Made by a program: the position numbers and the translations under genes
Part shown: positions 60,406-64,000 of the stretch, one piece after another
Position numbering within the stretch: position 1 is the first letter of the stretch
Layout: the number at the start of each line of letters is the position of its first letter
The notes under the pieces: generated by a model
Database searches by the model: none
What the model saw: only the letters and a program-made list of their open reading frames with translations
Told to the model about the DNA's origin: nothing
Assembly: GCF_036242395.1 (NCBI RefSeq)
Contig: NZ_CP108458.1
Location: 620,001 to 684,000 of the forward strand
Direction of reading: 5' to 3'
DNA length: 64,000 nt
Origin: Kitasatospora sp. NBC_01266
GTDB lineage: Bacteria; Actinomycetota; Actinomycetes; Streptomycetales; Streptomycetaceae

Positions 60406-63400
60406 TCAACTGGTCAGCTCGGACTCCTGTTCGTGCACCTCGCGCACCAGTGTGGAGAGCTGCTCGATCGTCGGCTCCCAGAGCACCCCGGGCCGGCTGG
60501 CGCGCAGCGCGTCCTCGCGCTCGCCGCCGAAGCCGAGCACCGCGCGGACCAGCACGGCGATCCGCTCGATGGTGGGCTCGCGCATGATGCTCGGCAGGTT
60601 GGCCATGAAGGCGTCCTCCCGTGCGGCGCCGACGAGTTCGCGGCAGACGGTGGCGAGCATCGCGTAGAGGGAGAGCGAGTCGCCGCCGAGCCGGTGGAAG
60701 TCCAGCTGCGGCGTCAGGTGGACGTGCTCCAGCTGGAGGATCCGCACCCAGACGTCGGCGACCGCCGACTCGAAGGTGTCCAGCTCGCTCGCGTCCTTGC
60801 CGTCGACCTCCGGGTCCTCGGCGAACGGGTCGGGCAGCGCGCGCACATCGACCTTGCCGCTGACGGTGAGCGGCAGTTCGGCGACCACCACGGTCGCGGC
60901 GGGCACCATGTAGGGCGGCAGGCGGTCGGCGAGGAAGCGCTCCAGCTCCTCGGCGGTGACCTCGCTGGTGACCCCGGCTGCGACCCCGCCGGCGACCCCG
61001 GCAGTGACCGCGTAGCCGAAGAGCGACTTGCCCTGCTGCCCGCGGCGGGCTTTGGCGACCACAACCGCGCCGGCGACCGCCGGGTGCTCCTCCAGCACCC
61101 GGGCCACCTCGGCGGGTTCGACGCGGTGGCCGAGCACCTTGACCTGGTCGTCGGTGCGGCCGATGAACTCCAGCTCGCCACGCTCGGAGATCCGGGCCAG
61201 GTCACCGGTGCGGTAGACCCGGGTGCCGTCGGCGAGCCGCACGAAGCGCTCGCGGTCGAGGTCGGGCCGGCCCCGGTAGCCGCGGGCCAGCTGGACACCG
61301 CCCAGGTACATCTCCCCGACCTCGCCAACGGGCGTGAAACGGCGCTCCTGGTCGAGCAGGAAGACCGTGGTGTTGTCCATCGGCAGGCCGATCGGCACCG
61401 CCGCGCCGGCCGCGTCCAGCTCGGGGTCGTAGGTGTGGATGGTGCAGCCGATGGTCGCCTCGGTGGGGCCGTAGAGGTTGATGATCCGGCAGTCGGGGCC
61501 GAACATCGCCTGCGCGCGCGCCGCCACCGGCACCCGCAGCTGCTCACCGACCACGATGACCGCGCTGAAGCCGGTCGGCCGCACGTCCAGCCGCCCGATC
61601 AGGTCGAGGTGCGCCGGGGTGAGCGAGAGCATCGTCGCGCCGGACTCCTCCAGCAGGTGGCGCAGCGAGAGGTGGTTGGTCTCGTCCTTCATCAGCACCA
61701 CCTCGCCGCCGGCGAGCAGCGGCAGGAAGACCGAGGTGCCCGAGACGTCGAAGGAGGGCGAAGTGATCAGCGGCAGCCGGGTCTCGGCGTCGACCCCGAA
61801 CTCCCGGGTGGCCCAGTCGACGTAGTTGAGCAGGCTGCCGTGTTCGATCTGGACGCCCTTGGGCTTGCCGGTGGAGCCCGAGGTGTAGATCACGTAGGCC
61901 AGGTCGGACGGGCCGACGGCGGCGTCCAGGTGCGGCTCGGCGCGGGCCGGGGCCGGGGCGTGCACGGCGACCAGCTCGTCCAGCACGAGGGCCTCGCAGC
62001 CGGTCGGGCACCACGGCCGGTCCCGGTAGGGACGCTCGACCAGGCAGAGCCGGGCGCCGGCGTCGGTGAGCAGGTCGCTCAGGCGCGGGTCGGGGTGCTG
62101 GGAGTCCAGCGGCAGGTAGCCGGCGCCGGCCCGCAGGATGCCCCAGAGTCCGGCGACGGCGGCCGGCGAGCGGTCGGCGAGCAGCCCCACGACCTCGCCG
62201 CGGCGCACCCCGCGGGCGCGCAGCGCGTCGGCCACCGCGTCGGCGCGGCGGCTCAGTTCGGCGTAGCTGACGGTGCCTTCGGGGCCGCTGAGGGCGACCC
62301 GGGAGGGGGTCAGTTCGACCTGGCGGCGGAACAGTTCCAGCACGGACGGCGCGGTGGAACCGGCCCGCTCGGTGCGGTTGCCCGCCCAGTCGCGACGGCC
62401 GGCCGGCGACAGGGCCTCCTCGATCAGGTCGAGCAGCGCTTCGGCGCGCTCGGCGACGCCGGGGCCGCTGCGCCAGGCGACGGTGATCTCGGTGCGTCCG
62501 GCGCTCTCCACCAGGTCGACCTCGGGCGGGGAGAGGGCGGCGGGGGTGCCGAGGCTGTAGAGCGCGGTGGCCTCGAAACCGTCGGTGCAGAACTCCGCCA
62601 GGTCGACGGTGCCCAGGTGGGAGAGGAAGGCGGTGGCGGCGTAGCGGTCCTGCTTGGCGGCCTTGGTGTCGGCGGACCGGGCCATCAGGCGCAGCGCGGG
62701 CAGCGGGAGCTTCAGCAGCGCGGGGTCGGTGCGCGCGGCGAGCTCCTGGCGCTCGCTGAGCGCGGTGAGCAGGCGGTGGTGCACCTCCTCCCAGCCGTCG
62801 CCCTGCTGGACGTCGAGCAGCACGCTGGTGGCGAGGTTGGCGGTCGAACTGATCTCCGGGGCGTGCCGGCGCAGGTCCACGGGGACGGCGAAGCGGCCGG
62901 TGCCCGCACCGTAGGCCTCGGCGAGCAGGGTGGCGACCTTGGCGACGGCGGCCGGGTGGGTGCCGTCGACGGTGCGGCGGCGCCAGACCACGCCGCGCGG
63001 CCTGGCGGCGGCCGGGCCCAGCGGCGAGGGCCACCGGGCCTCGGGCTCGGCGGCGATGTCGGGCAGGCCGTCCGGGAGTTCCCGTGCCAGGCCGTCCATC
63101 AGCTGGAGGTCGTTGAGTTCGCAGCGGGCGCCGAGCAGGGTGTCCCCGCGCAGCGCGCGGAAGACCTCCGCTGCCCACAGCAGGGTGCCGCGCCCGTCCA
63201 TGACGCCGTGGAAGGCGCGGAAGACCACGGTGGACGGTGCGCCGTCCACCAGCAGGACCTCGCAGCTCGCGCCGCGCTCGCCGGTCAGCGGGGTGCGCAG
63301 CAGCGGGGAGTCCAGGGTGTCGCGGTCGAAGTCGGCGCCGGGTATCAGCCGGACGGCCGGTACCTGTCCGCTGTCGGTCCACCGGCGGCCGCGGCGCACC

Positions 63401-63588
63401 AGCCGGGCGCCGGGGCAGCTCTCGGAGGCGACCGCCACGGCAGCCGTCAGCAGGTCCTCGTTGATCCGGCCCGCGCCCTCGACGGCGAGCTGGATCACCG
63501 GCACCGCACCCTTGGGAGAGGCCAGCAGCCACCAGTCCACGGGGGCGATCGGTCTGCCGTACAAGTCCTGACCGGGTGCTGACTGCAT
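60406..63588 (-). CDS. Single-module NRPS: condensation-like, adenylation and carrier domains
   Basis: This 1060-residue protein has three domains. Residues about 1-440 form a condensation/acyltransferase-like domain with the His motif in FRAFHGVMDGRG (H127, D131, G132; the first His of HHxxxDG is Phe). Residues 455-955 are an adenylation domain with YTSGSTGKPKG, INLYGPTEATIG, YRTGDLARI and the Lys of VSGKVDVRALP. The acidic residue of FDVSGTSVF suggests an alpha-amino-acid substrate, which I cannot name. A carrier domain follows with the phosphopantetheine Ser in LGGDSLSLYAML. No thioesterase or reductase is attached. The C-terminal helix motif (REPTIERIAVLVRAV, WEPTIEQLSTLVREV) is duplicated. 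The ATG at 63588 follows AGGGAGAG. Confidence 0.88.
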   Translation of the reverse strand: MQSAPGQDLYGRPIAPVDWWLLASPKGAVPVIQLAVEGAGRINEDLLTAAVAVASESCPGARLVRRGRRWTDSGQVPAVRLIPGADFDRDTLDSPLLRTPLTGERGASCEVLLVDGAPSTVVFRAFHGVMDGRGTLLWAAEVFRALRGDTLLGARCELNDLQLMDGLARELPDGLPDIAAEPEARWPSPLGPAAARPRGVVWRRRTVDGTHPAAVAKVATLLAEAYGAGTGRFAVPVDLRRHAPEISSTANLATSVLLDVQQGDGWEEVHHRLLTALSERQELAARTDPALLKLPLPALRLMARSADTKAAKQDRYAATAFLSHLGTVDLAEFCTDGFEATALYSLGTPAALSPPEVDLVESAGRTEITVAWRSGPGVAERAEALLDLIEEALSPAGRRDWAGNRTERAGSTAPSVLELFRRQVELTPSRVALSGPEGTVSYAELSRRADAVADALRARGVRRGEVVGLLADRSPAAVAGLWGILRAGAGYLPLDSQHPDPRLSDLLTDAGARLCLVERPYRDRPWCPTGCEALVLDELVAVHAPAPARAEPHLDAAVGPSDLAYVIYTSGSTGKPKGVQIEHGSLLNYVDWATREFGVDAETRLPLITSPSFDVSGTSVFLPLLAGGEVVLMKDETNHLSLRHLLEESGATMLSLTPAHLDLIGRLDVRPTGFSAVIVVGEQLRVPVAARAQAMFGPDCRIINLYGPTEATIGCTIHTYDPELDAAGAAVPIGLPMDNTTVFLLDQERRFTPVGEVGEMYLGGVQLARGYRGRPDLDRERFVRLADGTRVYRTGDLARISERGELEFIGRTDDQVKVLGHRVEPAEVARVLEEHPAVAGAVVVAKARRGQQGKSLFGYAVTAGVAGGVAAGVTSEVTAEELERFLADRLPPYMVPAATVVVAELPLTVSGKVDVRALPDPFAEDPEVDGKDASELDTFESAVADVWVRILQLEHVHLTPQLDFHRLGGDSLSLYAMLATVCRELVGAAREDAFMANLPSIMREPTIERIAVLVRAVLGFGGEREDALRASRPGVLWEPTIEQLSTLVREVHEQESELTS

Positions 63589-63800
63589 GGATCTCTCCCT
63601 CGTAGACGGTCGACCGCCGGTGACTGCCCGACTGCCGGTCGGAAGGAATCTAGGCAGCGGCCAAACGTGGGGATAACCCCGACTCGCACCCCTGCCCACC
63701 CCAGAAGGCACCATGGGGTGGCGTGCGGGGTTGCGGCCCCGGGCCCGCGGGCCGGCCGCGATCCGGGCCCGGCACCGGGCCGGGCGGGGCACCCGGGAGG

Positions 63801-64000
63801 TCAGCTGTGGTTGACGATGACCGAGATGCCCCAGCCGATCGCGGCGAGCACCACGGCGAAGCAGAGCCCGGCCAGCGCGTAGCCGACCGGTCCGGCGGTG
63901 GACCGCCCGGCAGCGCCCTGGCCGTCCCGGCCGGCCTGGTCGGCCGCGACGGGCGGGCTGAGCAGCCGCAGCCCGATCGCGAAGAGCGCGGGCAGGCCGG
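63801..64000 (-). CDS. Membrane protein, 3' end only
   Basis: On the minus strand a frame enters from the window end and stops at 63801-63803. It reads LPALFAIGLRLLSPPVAADQ, a Gly/Ala-rich polar loop, then the membrane segment YALAGLCFAVVLAAIGWGIS and the C-terminus VIVNHS. It is probably an integral membrane protein with at least two segments, upstream of the NRPS gene by 212 bases on the same strand. The N-terminus lies outside the window, and the family was not recognised. Confidence 0.55.
   Translation of the reverse strand, partial: GLPALFAIGLRLLSPPVAADQAGRDGQGAAGRSTAGPVGYALAGLCFAVVLAAIGWGISVIVNHS

Noticed and set aside
60325..63582. 1085-codon plus-strand open frame opposite the NRPS gene
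   Set aside because: It is an antisense shadow of GC-rich coding DNA: its product is low-complexity Gly/Arg/Val/Gln-rich and has no domain, while the other strand encodes complete NRPS motifs.

Overview
The window is very GC-rich. It has strongly GC-biased third codon positions, many GTG/TTG starts and ATGA/GTGA gene overlaps, Tat-type secreted proteins, NarL-type kinases and long perfect-stem terminators. These features fit a filamentous actinomycete of the Streptomycetaceae (Streptomyces, Kitasatospora or Streptacidiphilus). The species cannot be fixed from the sequence alone. No rRNA, tRNA or CRISPR array was seen.

Layout. 1-5077: a peptide/nickel-type ABC importer operon (partial binding protein, two permeases, two ATPases). 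5185-11648: a polyamine-type ABC importer operon facing a cupin and a FAD amine oxidoreductase, which together look like a polyamine uptake and oxidation locus. 11754-19585: a secreted S53 peptidase, a decayed glycosyltransferase, a benzoylformate decarboxylase-like enzyme, a secreted CAP protein and an IMP dehydrogenase of the Tritrichomonas-like type. 19693-26852: regulator/effector pairs (TetR with a TetX-like monooxygenase, MFS exporter with an XRE/MmyB regulator, a TPR protein, a hypothetical protein and a LysR regulator). 27077-29305: a secreted GH27 alpha-galactosidase with a glycine-rich tail. 29358-33620: an MFS, acyl-CoA dehydrogenase and 5'-truncated acyl-CoA synthetase cluster. It abuts a lectin-repeat secreted-protein pseudogene that has also lost its 5' end, which looks like a deletion scar. 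35105-37993: a hydrolase/MarR operon with a 34-bp perfect palindrome over its promoter, a secreted serine hydrolase, and a likely unannotated 49-codon gene. 38055-41653: a large unknown membrane TPR-like protein and decayed fragments. 41646-47431: AraC/small membrane protein/SURF1 operon, orphan sensor kinase with a nucleotidyltransferase, class A beta-lactamase and a VOC protein. 47555-48874: an intact IS3-family element with a 3-bp target duplication. 49122-53137: a GntP transporter divergent from a CitA/CitB-like two-component pair, whose kinase is split by an in-frame TAA inside its PAS domain. 53168-55548: two methyltransferases and a carboxymuconolactone-decarboxylase-like protein. 55593-58889: an operon of MfnB ((5-formylfuran-3-yl)methyl phosphate synthase), an aldehyde dehydrogenase and a zinc alcohol dehydrogenase. 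59172-64000: a small protein, a secreted NlpC/P60 protein, a one-module NRPS (condensation-like, adenylation, carrier) and the end of a membrane protein.

The most interesting unit is the MfnB operon. It can in principle make a furan aldehyde phosphate from triose phosphate and then change the oxidation state of its side groups, and it lies 1.5 kb from a stand-alone NRPS module. A second theme is decay: four pseudogenes or fragments, one nonsense-interrupted kinase, one deletion scar and one IS element, with short tandem-repeat patches in several intergenic gaps.
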